This document shows positions 11,338 through 23,400 of a stretch of 64,000 bases of DNA, in pieces. The stretch is taken from NCBI GenBank assembly GCA_037974965.1, contig JBBPFI010000018.1:62001-126000 (forward strand). The letters run 5' to 3'. The translations under genes and the position numbers were made by a program. The DNA comes from Dacryopinax spathularia. Taxonomy: Eukaryota; Basidiomycota; Dacrymycetes; Dacrymycetales; Dacrymycetaceae. Position 1 is the first letter of the stretch, and every line of letters starts with the position of its first letter. The notes under the pieces are model-generated. The model worked only from the letters and a program-made list of their open reading frames with translations, did no database searches and was not told the origin of the DNA.

Positions 11338-14300
11338 TAGGACGATACAGTAACCAAGAAATGGGTGGGGAGGGGACGAAGGGGAGGGGATCGTTCGGGA
11401 GCGGGTTCCACGAAGGGAAATCCTTTATAGACGGACCCAGGGACGCAAGAAGCCAAGAAACACATTCCGGGTCATGCCGCGAAGATCACCGTATTTCGGG
11501 AGCCAATGGAGCAGCAGCTGAATGGCACCCATCAGCACGCTTGTCATCGAGGGGTTTGCCTTCAGGTAACTGCAGGCGAAGCCAAAACGGGACGCGGACT
11601 GCGGGAGGAGCGACCAAGAATTCACGGGAGTCTGTTGAGAAGACGGCAGTACGGGTAGATGGATGATGAGAGAAAGAGTCAGATCTTCACCAAAGCGATT
11701 CTGATTGCATCCCTCTGAAATCTCGACCCAGAAGACACTCGTGTGATTCCAGCCCGAAGGCTCTTTCATAAGAACGGGGCCAACCTCCGCGGCCTCTTTC
11801 GGAGCCGGTGTAAACCAGACTGTCAATTTGACAGGTCGTGGATTGACACATCCTCTAGAATATCCGGCCTTGCAAGTGAACCGAAGAAGGCAAACTAGAC
11901 TGCATGCCGAGGAACAGGGAGAAGACTATCCCTCCTTCCACAGCAGCGAGCGAGCTCTGTCCAACATGCCTGCACCCTACCCACTTGTACCATAAGACGG
12001 GAACGAATGTGACTGATGGAACTTGCAACTCGCTCGTCCAGTGTGCGCCAAATACCCGTCGTCACACGTAGTGGAGGTTGCATTGTAGACCTCGTGGAGC
12101 CACGCAGGAGTCGTATGGCCTGTCGCCGGTCCAGAAGAAAATGTATATCGACGGTATTTCGCCACAGGGCAGCATGAAAGCACCCGATCTCCCAGAATGG
12201 CACGAATTCAAGCGAGGAGTAAAGCGGCAACCCGAGCATCATCGCGGAACAAGTGAGACGATTGAAATTTGCAACCCGTACGGCGACCCCAACACGGATT
12301 CAAATATTCCTTCTCAACGTGCTCGCCGACCACCAAAGGACCAGTCACAGTTATGTCTCTCATTGTTCCGCAAACCGCATTGGTCCACGATGTTCCACTT
12401 GAAAACAGGATGTACAATTGAAGCGAGCTTCTGTTGCGTCCATATCAAACGTCAACACGCCCGTGCAAGGCTCCGTGCGAATTCAGTCCCTGCTTCCGGC
12501 CGGCTTCCTTAGCAGCCGTGCTTCTCGTAATACTTCTCGTCGCCGGAAGCGTTCTTCCAGATAGGCCATCTTTGATAATCAGCAAGGTACGGACCGGCAT
12601 AACGCGCGAGGTGCATCGCATGTAAAGGCGGGATGACCATCATTTACGTGCTCCCATCACCTTGGCCGTTGCGACGCTTTCCATCATTCCTGCGGGAGGT
12701 CCGGATCAACAGCCTGCATGTGGAGGACGACGACGGGCACCCCGTATTCCGTCCTATCGGATTATAGTGGAACACGCGCAGTACGGTGCATGTGGTTCCT
12801 TGGGACCGTGAATCAGGCCGGGAATAGGACGCACTACAAACCTGGTGCCTCGTTTGTCCTGGGTGAAAAGAACATCGGCCGGCTCTCCACCCTGGGAATG
12901 GGAGTAGCGCTTTGATACCTGGTGGAGCGATCGTGTAGAATAATCCAGAATACCAGGTTACGCATGTTCATGTATGTCAAATTCAGCGCAAGCATATAGA
13001 AGCCACGTCAATGCTTAAGAGGCAGCGGGAGTCTATCCAACCTGCCGCACGTCGACAGTCTTTCCATGGCGGTTGTGTCTGGCTTGCGAAGCGACGTAGG
13101 GTCTGACCGGCCTGTTCTTGAAGGGGTAAGCCGGCTCTTCACTTCAAGCACAGATGCTGGGAGGAAGACGGGGTGAACGTCAACCGTGAGTTGCACCGAC
13201 ATCTTCCCGCAGATGGGCGAGGTCAGGGCCCGGCCTCCTCTGATGGAAGGACCGGGACAGTATTTTGGACGACTTGCACGAACACCACCCTGATGGCTGC
13301 CCAAACACCAGTCGGATAGGTTGCGTTGGCGTCCGTAATGGACGTAGAACGTGTGGTAGCAATGCTCGTGCAGAACGACAGTGTTGTACGAATCCCAGAG
13401 CAATGGCGCCGGCATAATTGCCGCAAGCCCGGTGTATGGGTCGTGCCCTGATGGATTTGGCTTTCATGCTGTGCAACCCATTCCGTCTAATCAGGAAGAA
13501 GCCCGCTGACGCCCGATTGGCTTGCTTCAGCCAGTGATTGACCAGCTTCGCCCGATCTTCGCCCATTCCGTCCTCCCGGGAGATGGCAGAGCTTTATGTC
13601 TCGGGTTTCCGTTTTGGCTGGTCAGGTCCGGCGACAAATGGCATAGCTCGTATTGCCACTTCGACTGCAACCGGCCGAAGGGGCCTGGGCAACCCCACCC
13701 CGGTGTCCGAGGGGCACAAAAGCCACACAAAGGCACGCTACCGAGGAGCCACTCTGCAGATAGCACAAAGCTGCAACTCAAAGGCACGGTGGGAGAAATC
13801 GTAGTGTGGGGACTTGGCCGCTTGTTCAGCAGCGTTGCCTTGTTGGATCAGCGGCAAGTATTTTCCTTCTCTGACGTCCGGCATCAGTGGAGAGAGTTGC
13901 ACTCACAACTTCGATGTTACTCCCACGCGAAGCTGCGCGACACCCGCGATGAGATCAGGATAAGGGACAAGTGTGGACAATCCAGCAGACCAAGCGACAG
14001 CAACGGCCGGAACACCACCTCGTGGCTCGTGAAAGGGTCGTTCCATCAGGTGATCGACCGAGGATGGCGGCAACTGCCGTTGATTTGCGGAGAGGGCTTT
14101 GATCGTAGCAACCGAAAGAGCATGGACGATAAGTTATAGCCAGAACAAATGAGGATGTTGACGAGATACGTTTATGATATTACTGTGCTCCGGACCATGG
14201 CCGGTATCATCCCCCTCCCTACAGAAGTTAACATAATGATATCCTGAATACCAGAGTTATACATCAAGTTGGCCATCCCCGGCTGTAACAAGCGAATGTT

Positions 14301-14408
14301 GATGTCATCTTCATTCTCGTAAGGCCCTTGAATGGCTTGCCTCGGCCTTCTCATCAACCCAAATCATGATGCGGACGGGCGAGATTGCGGAGATGGGGCT
14401 GGAGCTGA
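11338..14408. other. Unassigned 3-kb region with coding-like fragments
   Basis: No gene could be modelled here. Several stop-poor stretches on the minus strand read like protein. At 14130-13900 there is a segment ending in DLIAGVAQLRVGV. It could splice through a 36-nt GT-AG interval to PHYDFSHRAFELQL at about 13790. At 12605-12509 a segment PYLADYQRWPIW ends at a stop. These cannot be joined into one frame, match no family I recognise, and compete with equally open plus-strand frames. The stretch may contain a gene with many introns, a decayed gene, or only GC-rich random frames. Confidence 0.35.
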
Positions 14409-15209
14409 TTATAGGATAAATCTTCCAACGCCGTGGAAGAACAGGCTCCATTCCGGCTCGCCTTCCTTTCGCCAAATATGTTTATCTGACCACTTGACTT
14501 GGTTGACCCACGCCATCGTATCCTTATCGAGCCGGCATCCGTCGAACACCGTCGACCATAGCGGTGTCCAGAGTCGTTGGTAGAGACGGGAGGTCGGTAC
14601 CGGTGAGAGACAGTGCTCGTACATAAGCAGCGATCCTCCCTTCTTCAGGAGTCGTCGACACAATGCGGGGAGGACATCCTTCGCGTCCGGCACAGAGCAA
14701 AAGACGAGGATTGAGACGAGAGTATCGATCTTGTTTTCGCCACCAAGATGTTGGACAATCCTGTCAATCTCGCCCGCTCCGTAGGGCAGCAGTTCGGCCG
14801 TGCCGTCCTCTTCCGAGAAACCCGCTTCGACAATCGCCTTCCTCAACCCCGGCCACATATCCATGTTCGGTTCCAATGCATAATACTTGCTGATCTTCTC
14901 TCGCTGCATGTACTTGAGACTGTGCCCATGCCCGGCACCAATCTCAAGCACGACGCCCTCCGCGTATGGTAGGAGCTGACACTTGACGGGCGCCGCGCCT
15001 TTGTCGACTTCGGGACCGAACGTCTTCCAGAAGTGGTATTGCGCTATCTGCTGAATTCGCTTGAACTGGAAGAGGAGGCGTGGGTCTTGCCAGATGGCCC
15101 AGAGCGTGGGCGGCAGGCCGAGCGAGATAGCCCAGAGGAAGTCGGGAAGCGGCGTCAAGATGCGTGGAAGAGGAATGGACTGTAGAATTCGATCAAAGAG
15201 AGGAGGCAT
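14409..15209 (-). CDS. TMT1/METTL7-like SAM-dependent methyltransferase
   Basis: A single exon encodes 266 residues from the Met at 15209. An in-frame Met at 15350 would add 47 residues with little conservation, so the shorter form is preferred. Residues ~15-45 (LPDFLWAISLGLPPTLWAI) are hydrophobic, as in the membrane-anchored METTL7/TMT1 proteins. The class I SAM motif VVLEIGAGHGHSLKY is followed by the acidic post-motif YALEPNMDM, then VSILVFCSVPD and GGSLLMYEHCLSP, the diagnostic motifs of this family (compare LCSVKDQ and FxEHV in animals). Animal members are ER or lipid-droplet thiol S-methyltransferases; substrate here is unknown. It has no intron, unlike nearly every neighbour, and lies 277 bases downstream of the hydantoinase copy A stop on the same strand. 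Confidence 0.85.
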   Translation of the reverse strand: MPPLFDRILQSIPLPRILTPLPDFLWAISLGLPPTLWAIWQDPRLLFQFKRIQQIAQYHFWKTFGPEVDKGAAPVKCQLLPYAEGVVLEIGAGHGHSLKYMQREKISKYYALEPNMDMWPGLRKAIVEAGFSEEDGTAELLPYGAGEIDRIVQHLGGENKIDTLVSILVFCSVPDAKDVLPALCRRLLKKGGSLLMYEHCLSPVPTSRLYQRLWTPLWSTVFDGCRLDKDTMAWVNQVKWSDKHIWRKEGEPEWSLFFHGVGRFIL

Positions 15210-15486
15210 GTTGGGCAAGAGGTCGATGATTGTGGTCGTCGTCCGTCTGCAACGCGCGAAAGGCGTGGTCGACACCGACCGCCATTGATTGCGGAGGAAG
15301 AGCGGACTTAGACCACTTTCATCCCTGCCAGCTCCCAGTCGGGCAACCATCCGACCATTCTAGGGATTGTCGGTATCCGCATGAAAGTTACTGCATCATT
15401 TCGCATCTCATTTCTATCTTTATATGTAAAGCCCGAGGTGAACAACCGGATTATGACAATGTCTACCTAAATGTCTAATGGAACCT

Positions 15487-18400
15487 TTATGCCCCGAATT
15501 CCTCTATCACACTCCTGGGCTTGACATACTTGCCCAATGGCTTGTACGGAATCTCTGGGAATCTATAGGTATTTTCAATGAATAGACTCTCCACGCATGC
15601 AATCAATTCAACGCACCCAAATGCACGACAGTCACCGATCTCGAGACCGCGCGGCGTATCCGTCCATTGCGGAGCAGCAGTCACACCAATGATGATCACC
15701 CTCAAGCCGTACTTGTAATCAGGCGTGCCGAGTGCGGCGCCATTCTGGGCATCAACGACCATGATCAGGTCAGGCACGGTGGCAATAACCGTGGGCTTGC
15801 TCCCATCCTTCAGGTCATGCTCGCAGTACAGGTTTTCGTTCTTGAACGGGATCATGAGCGTGCCTTGGAACTGCTCTACCGGCCCGTCCGTGGGTTCCAC
15901 ATCGTCCTGGATGGCAGCGATGGTGACCTTGCCAACCGTGTGGCCCTTGTAGACGCTGCATGGTCTTCAGTACCGTGGTTGATCGTGACGAATGATGGCT
16001 CGCTTACGTTCGGCTCACGTCGATGATCTTACCGCTGAACAAGACCCGGCCGGTCTCCTTTCCACCCAAAGAGTCGATAATCACGTTGCCGACATTACCG
16101 AGTTGTGCAGATTTGCGGGCATAGGCGACGGCCCGACCAATCCTCCACGCGAGCGAGATCGTGTTGTGGATCATCGCGCGGCGGCAGTAGCCCGCGGTGA
16201 GGGGAGCAAGGGCGCAGCCGACAAAAGTCCCCATTTCGGTACAGGCGGCGCGCAGGGCAGCATCGTGATCGCGGTCAGTTTTGACCTTGGTCATGATCTG
16301 TGCCAGGATGAGAATGATGCTATATCTGTGCATGAGGAGAAACTCGCCATGATGTTCCCGTCTCCGCTAGAGATAACCGAAGGGAGCAGGTTCTTGGCTT
16401 TACCGGTATCGTCGTACACGTTAGGCGTAGTTTGCCAGCTCTGCTTATCTGTGAGCATCTTGCCACACCAGACTAGTTTTCGCGTACAGTTGGGTATGCG
16501 CGGCCCATAAAGTCGCCATCGATGATCGGCCAGCCGTAGACCGAGCTGCTGGCCAGCGTCATCTGCAACAACGTCAGGAGGTGTCGCCAACTCCAGTCAA
16601 GCGACATACGTTAATCATTCCGTTCGCACCGCCAATCTCGAGCGCAACAAGACCATCATACGGCTTCTTGATCTATCACCCACATCAGTACGAGCGATAA
16701 AGACAAGATCTAAAACACGCACGTTCATGAACTTGATCAACTCCTGCGTTGCCTCCGTATACTCCTCACCCAACAGCCTCTCATCCGCCACTTCCGGACT
16801 GCCCAGCCCCCCACCCCAGCCAAGCACCGCATCGTCCGGCAGACTCCCCAGGTCCTTGACGTTGATCACCTCCCCTCTGCGCACGGCCTCGCGTAGCTGG
16901 AGGAACATATGGTGCGGCGAGCCCCCGCCGCCACACCCGAGGATATAGCATCCTTCGGCGATCCATTCCAAGTCGAGTTCCGAGAGCTTCCACAGGCCTT
17001 TGCTGACGGAAGGGCGATAGTCCATGATCTCCTTGGCAGAGAGGACCTTTTCGGCTTCCTCAGGCTCGTAGTTGACGTCTTTCTCCCGTTCGTCCTCTGC
17101 CTCCTCATCCCCGTCGGTGAGCGAGTCAGCAGAAGAGTCAACGACGGCCTTCCACTCCCCAGCAGCCTTAACATAAAACCTGCATCTCCCCGCCGTATAA
17201 GCGATAGGAATCGCCTCACTCTCGATAATCGACACTTTCTCCGGATTGGCGCCAGCCTTGATAGCCAGGTCAACCGCGCGCTGCTCGATAAGCTTGCGCA
17301 CTTCTGCGATAGAGCGAGAGGAAATCTCTTCGACCGTGTCGACCGTTCCGGCGACTTGGGCGATGGCGGCTCCGCAGGCGTTGGCCACGCCGGAGTTCTT
17401 GAACCTGACCACGCGGGAGACGCCTTCGAGCTGGTCGGGGGCGAGGATCGCACCGCCGCCTACGAGATAGACAGGAATATCAGCGGCGGATGTTTTCCTA
17501 CAACATCGTCAGTCACTGTAACCACCTATCCTCAGAGGAGGAGGGAGATAAAGGGACGCACATCGAGTCCAACGTCGTCTCGAGCATAACCTTAATCCTC
17601 GCCTCGGCCTGCTCGACCACCTCCCTCCCCACCCCCTCGACCTTACTCTTATCCCCCACATCCTGCACCCGGCCAGAAGCGACCGCAATATCAGTCGCCG
17701 TCAGTGTTTTCCCCCCGAACACGAGCGCTTCCTGCAGGATCCTATAGCCCACGGAGTCGGGTCCCACTGTGGTCTTAGATCCGGGGACGTTGGGATTGGC
17801 GGGGCGGACTATGGACCCGCCCCCGAGGCCGACGGAGACTACGTCTGGCATGCTGAAGTTTAGACGGACGCCGCAGAGATGATGCCGAGCGGCTGCTTGG
17901 CGCGGGAAACCGGTGGGGAGGAGCATGCCTATGTCCGTCTGTGCACGCATGTCAGCATCCTGCCCTTAATGCCACCTCTACACCCCGCAGCGGTAACGCA
18001 GCGGTGGCAGGGTAGGAGGTGGAGTAGTAAAGGAGGAGGACGCACGGTAGTCCCCCCAATATCAACAACCAACGCCCCCTCCCCCCTCTCCTGCCCCATC
18101 TCCAGCTGCGCAAGAAACGCCGCCCCCCTCATACTATTCGTCGGCCCACTGCTGAAAGTCCTAATTGGATACATAGCCGCCTGCTCGCACGTCAACAGCG
18201 TCCCGTCGTTGCTCGTTATGAACACCGGACAGCGCAGGTTGAGCCTGCGCGCGGCGAGGCGGAAACCGCGGACGGTCTTGCGCGCGTAGGAGAGGAGGGC
18301 GGCGTTGAGTATGCTGGCGTTTTCGCGGTCTAGGAGGCCGATGTTGGAGATGTGTTTGCTCAGCGTTATTTGCGCGCCGGGGACGTGTTGTTTTACTAGG

Positions 18401-19429
18401 TCTGCTACGCGCTCTTCTTGCTTGAAGGTGTGGTCGATAGGCGCGTAGACGGATATTATGGCGATGGCGCGGATCCCGGCAGCGGCGATTTGTTTGCAGG
18501 CGTTGACGACTTCGGACTCTACGACGGGGGCGACTGCGCGCACCGTGTCAGCCGTGCGTCTGTGGATGAGAGGAGTGAGGACGGGGACGTACTCTCACGA
18601 CCATCAATCTGCAGCCCTCCAGAGAGCATAAACACCGGTCCGCCCAGAACTACCGCGACATCCCATCAGCGACCTGCCCACCACGGCACGGGAGAAGGGA
18701 GAAGAGGGTGGGGGGACGCACTGTGTCTCAGCTCCTTGGGGAAACCGGAGAATGGGGGTGTCTTGAGTGAGAATGGCCCGCAAAGACGGATAACGGCGAC
18801 TTTGTCGAGTCGGCGGGGGTCGCGGGTTATGAGTGCGTTGACGAAGTGCTATTACGTGTATGCGCATCAGCGACTTCTCAGCTCCAATACGTTCTGGCAA
18901 AAGCAAGCGAGAAGAGAGCAGGAGTGGAAGGGGAAGCAAGAGAAGGAGGGAAGGAAGGAGGGAAGACGTACGGTAGTACCGATCGACAAAGCCTGGATCT
19001 TCGACGTATCCTCCACATCCCTCACGACCATACTAACGGCATTCGTGATGCCCTCCATTACGTCCAGTGTCGTGGGCGACTTGTGGCCGGAGACGACCGC
19101 GTTCTTCTTATGGTCTGAGGAGAGGGCGAGGAGGACTGCATCCCTGTTCACCACCATATCAGTCTCTCTTGCTGGGCTGCGAGGAAGGGCAGGAGGGGGA
19201 GGAGGACGCACGTATTTGTACCGCCGACATCGACGCCGAGCCGGTAGACGACCTCATCCTCCTTTCTTTCCGCCTTCCGCCCGTTCGAGTGCGAGTGCGA
19301 GTGCGAGTGCGCATGAGGGATATGCAACGCATCCTCGACCTTATGCACAACATGCTCGACAGCCTTCTCAGCTTGCACCACGAGTTGTTCAGCGCCCTCG
19401 ATGACAGAGGGGGCAATGGGGACGCTCAT
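15487..19429 (-). CDS. Hydantoinase/oxoprolinase-DUF917 fusion protein, copy A
   Basis: Thirteen exons on the minus strand (19429-19212, 19143-18972, 18848-18722, 18649-18593, 18533-18046, 17938-17562, 17497-16723, 16672-16610, 16562-16488, 16440-16348, 16297-16008, 15955-15617, 15562-15487) encode 1,049 residues. After a ~70-residue leader with a His-Ser repeat comes the hydantoinase/oxoprolinase N domain with the ATP-binding DVGGTNTD motif, then the HyuA domain (SNIGLLDRENASILNAALL, FSSGPTNSMRGAAFLA, DIGGTT). The C-terminal third is DUF917 (GCGGGGSP, GWGGGLGSPEVADERL, KTDRDHDAALRA). HyuA enzymes use ATP to open hydantoin or oxoproline rings; DUF917 is the S-methyl-thiohydantoin desulfurase family. 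The fusion suggests successive attack on one heterocycle in the cytosol. Exon 10 uses a GC donor. The gene is divergent from copy B and probably shares its promoter. Confidence 0.93.
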
Positions 19430-20462
19430 CTTCTCTCACTCTTCTTCTCGCTCTTGGGCGGTCTAGTCTAGTCTAGTAAGAATGGAGGGGTAAGGGAAGG
19501 AGAAGCCAGCAAGGAGAGAAGCAGGAGGATGGGCGCACCTTCTTTCTGTCCATATCAGGTCTTGCCCCGCTATCTCCCAAGCCGCCGCAATACAGTACGG
19601 CCCAATCGGGCGGACCTTCCCCTCTCCTGCAGCCAACCACCTCGCATCCCGATAACTACTCGCCCAGACATCGTCCCTGGGCTTTTACGGCACCCCGGCC
19701 CAATTTAATGAACTGCTTGGACGAAAGTGGACGCTTATCGGTTTCTCCGGTGTGCCACCCGACGGTGGGAGAGAGTGGCAGTGTTTAATGGGCGCTTGTT
19801 TGGGACCTGCAGGGCCAGCGTCGAGATATGGCCAGCCAATCAGGGCCTTCAGAGGACCCCCTCTCTCTTCGAGGAGGAGAGAAGGAGAGAAGGGGAGGGA
19901 TCCGGTGCCTTCCCGAGTTTGTTGCGTACTGAATGTATGCACATGTTTGAAGGTGTGAGAGGGACGGGAATGGGAAGCGAGACTGTCCGTAAGCTGTATC
20001 GGCAGCAGTAAAATGCACTCAGAGGACAGACGAACGAACGAATCGGCACTCACCGCGCCTCCGAGCGCTCACACCGGAGTAGAACACCTTCGGGCTCAGT
20101 TCGGCAGTTCGGTCGACGCAGATCGGCAAGATCGGCAACACGTCCCCTCACTTTGTTGGTTGGGCCAAGCCCGACCCTGAGCTGTCTCACCCCCTTGTGC
20201 CCCTGCTCGCCCTCTCGAAAGAGAGTGGCCAATGAAGTGTAGGATGCTTATGCGTATATCCGAAGGGGAGTTGCAGATTAGGCGCTCGTCGTAAGGTCCG
20301 AGGGACGTATGGCCGACTGCACCGGGAGGAGGAGAGGCTCGATAAACACCTGCTTGGTACCTGGCCTCCTTCTGACAGCTACTTGCTAGACTCTAGACTC
20401 TGGATTCTCGAAGTCGATACCTATAGACTATAGACCTATAGACGACCCAGCGAAAGTGCAAG
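19430..20462. promoter_or_regulatory. Shared divergent promoter of the hydantoinase pair
   Basis: About 1.03 kb separates the two divergent start codons. No coding feature is convincing. A GATAA core is visible near 19651, the type of site bound by fungal nitrogen-regulatory GATA factors, but one such site in 1 kb is weak. The region may coordinate both copies; this is inferred from arrangement only. Confidence 0.45.
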
Positions 20463-23400
20463 ATGAGCATCCCTATCGCCTCCAGCGTAATAGAAGGCGC
20501 CGAGCACCTCCTTTCCCAAGCAGAGAAAGCGGTCGAGTCTCTCGTGCACAAGGTCGAGGATGCCCTTCATTTGGGAGGGCAGCATGACCCGGAGGTCGTC
20601 TACCGGCTTGGTGTAGACGTAGGCGGTACAAATACGTACGTCTCCCTTCCTTGCGATGGAGTAGCAGCTGATAAGGATGGGACAGGGACGCGGTATGTCT
20701 AGCGCTGTCGTCAGATGAGAGCAAGAACGCGGTCGTTTCGGGCCATAAGAGCCCCACTACGGTCGACGTGATGGACGGGATCATCAACTCCGTCCAAAAG
20801 GTATTGGACGACGTCCCCGACCGGTCCAAGATCCAAGCTCTCTCCATCGGGACTACCGTACGTCTCCCTCCCCTCCCCCGTCACTCCTCCTTGCCCGCAT
20901 CCTAGGCTAGACTGCTGATGCTGTAATGGGAAGCATTTCGTAAACGCCCTTATAACGAGAGATCCGAGGAAGTTGCACAAAGTCGCCGTCATCCGTCTTT
21001 GTGGGCCGTTCAGCCGCAAATGCCCGCCGTTTGCCAGTTTCCCAAGGGAACTGAGGAGCAGTGCGTCCCCTCTCTTTCTTTCTCCCTCCTGGGCTGTGGA
21101 AATTGATTGTCGTGCTTTTCAGTCCTTCAGGGGCCGGTGTTTATGCTCTCCGGAGGACTTCAAATCGACGGCCGAGAGAGTACGCCCTCCCCTCCATTCC
21201 ACAGTCGAAGTGCATGATGAGCTAACCCGCCGCGCCCCACCCCGCAGTCGCCCCCGTCATCCCCTCCGAAATCGAGTCCGCCTGCGCCCAAATCCTCGCC
21301 TCCAACATCCGCGCCATCGCCATCTCCTCCGTCTACGCCCCGATCGACCATACCTACCGTCAAGAAGAAGCCGTCGCTGCGATCGTGCGCAAGCTAATCC
21401 CAAACGCGGACATAACGATCTCAAAGGAGATCTCCAATATCGGTCTCTTGGACCGCGAAAACGCTAGTATACTCAACGCCGCCCTCCTGCCCTATGCGCG
21501 CAAGACCGTCCGGGGGTTCAAGCAGGCCGCTAGGAGGCTGAAGCTGGACTGCCCGGTGTTCATTACGGGGAACGATGGGACGTTGTTGACGTGTGAGCAG
21601 GCGGCCAGGTTCCCCATTAGGACTTTCTCGAGTGGGCCGACGAACAGTATGCGGGGGGCGGCGTTTTTGGCCAAGATGGAGAGGGGGGTTGGGAGGGGTG
21701 AGGGGGCGTTGGTGTGCGATATTGGGGGGACGACGGTATGTGCCTCGTCAGCTTCTCTCCTCTTTTCTTCTCTTTTCACTTTCTCTCTTTATTCTCTCCT
21801 CTTCTGTTCTCCTGCTCTCCTGACCTGGGGCATGGAACGAGGCGGAGAGAGGATAGGATAAGAGGCGAGAAGAGGGAGGATGTGCAGGAATGACGGACGG
21901 GCTGACGCATCGTGCAGAGCGACGTAGGCATGCTCCTCCCCACCGGCTTCCCCCGCCAATCCGGGGCAAAACATCACCTCTGCGGCGTCCGGCTCAACTT
22001 CTCGATGCCAGACGTAGTCTCCATCGGCCTCGGGGGCGGCTCGCTCGTCCGCCCTCCTTCCCACGCAGGCGAAAAACCCACCGTCGGGCCCGACTCGGTC
22101 GGGTACAGGATATTGGAGGAAGCAAAGGTCTTTGGGGGTGATAAGCTGACTGCTACGGATATTGCTGTTGCTGCTGGAAGGGTTGATGTGGGTGATCGGA
22201 CTAGGGTGCGGGATGTGGACCCGGAGTTGGTGAGGGGCGTGGAGGCGAGGATTAAGAGTATGTTGGAGGCTACGCTGGATTCGATGTGCGTCCCTTCCCT
22301 CCTTCCTGCCTTTCTCTCGCCCTCAGCTGGGGGCTGCAGGTTGTTACAGTGACTGATACGATGTGCCAGGAAAACATCCGCCGCGGATATCCCCGTTTAC
22401 CTTGTAGGCGGAGGCGCCATCCTAGCTCCGGACCAGTTGAACGGCGTTTCCCGCGTCGTAAAATTCAAGAATTCGGGCGTAGCAAACGCCTGCGGAGCCG
22501 CCATAGCCCAAGTCGCGGGGACGGTCGACACGGTCGAGGAGATCGCTTCCCGCTCCATCTCCGACGTCCGGAAGATCATCGAGCAGCGCGCGATTGACCG
22601 GGCGGTCGAGGCGGGCGCGAACCCGGATAAGGTGGCGATTATCGAGAGTGAGGCTATCCCCATTGCGTATACTGCGGGGAGGTGCAGGTTTTATGTCAAG
22701 GCTGCTGGGGAGTGGAAGGGCGTTACTGGCTCCTCTGCCCCCGAGGCAGACGAGGAGGAGGAAAAAGAGGAAGAAGACGCCTCCCTGGTGAATGGCACCT
22801 ATGAGCCGGAAGAGCCCGAGCACGTCCCCACCGCACAGGAGATCCTGGACTATCGCCCGAACGTCAAGAACGGCGAATGGACCCTCTCGGAACTCGACCT
22901 CGAGTTCATCGCCGACGGAGCGTACATCCTCGGCTGTGGTGGCGGCGGCTCCCCATACCAGCGTTACCTGCGCCTAAGAGAAGGGTTCAGGAACGATGGA
23001 GAGGTGGTGAAGGTTATTGACTTGAGCTCGTTGCCGGATGAGGCGCTTATTGGTTGGGGTGGGGGGCTCGGGAGCCCAGAGGTCGCGGATGAAAGGCTGT
23101 CGGGGGATGAGTATAGGGAGGCTACGCAGGAGTTGCTGGACTTCATGGGGGTTCGCACAATCTCTCTCTCTCTCCGAATCTGTGCTGCGTATACTGAATT
23201 TGGTGCAGATCAAGAAACTCGCTGCATTCGCTGCCCTTGAGATTGGCGGCGGGAATGGGATGATCAACGTACGTTTAGCCCGAACTTTTGCTGCACCGTA
23301 CGAGACTGATCATCCTCCCAGATGACGCTCTCCAGCAGCAAGGTCTTTGGCTGGCCGACAATCGATGGCGACTTCATGGGCCGTGCTTACCCAACTGTGC

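Noticed and set aside
13522-14139. 205-codon plus-strand ORF
   Set aside because: No domain, signal or repeat; the opposite strand reads at least as protein-like, so I left the region unassigned.
15210-15350. N-terminal extension of the TMT1-like methyltransferase from the Met at 15350
   Set aside because: The extra 47 residues are Arg/Thr-rich and unlike the family; the Met at 15209 directly precedes the hydrophobic anchor. The longer start is not excluded.
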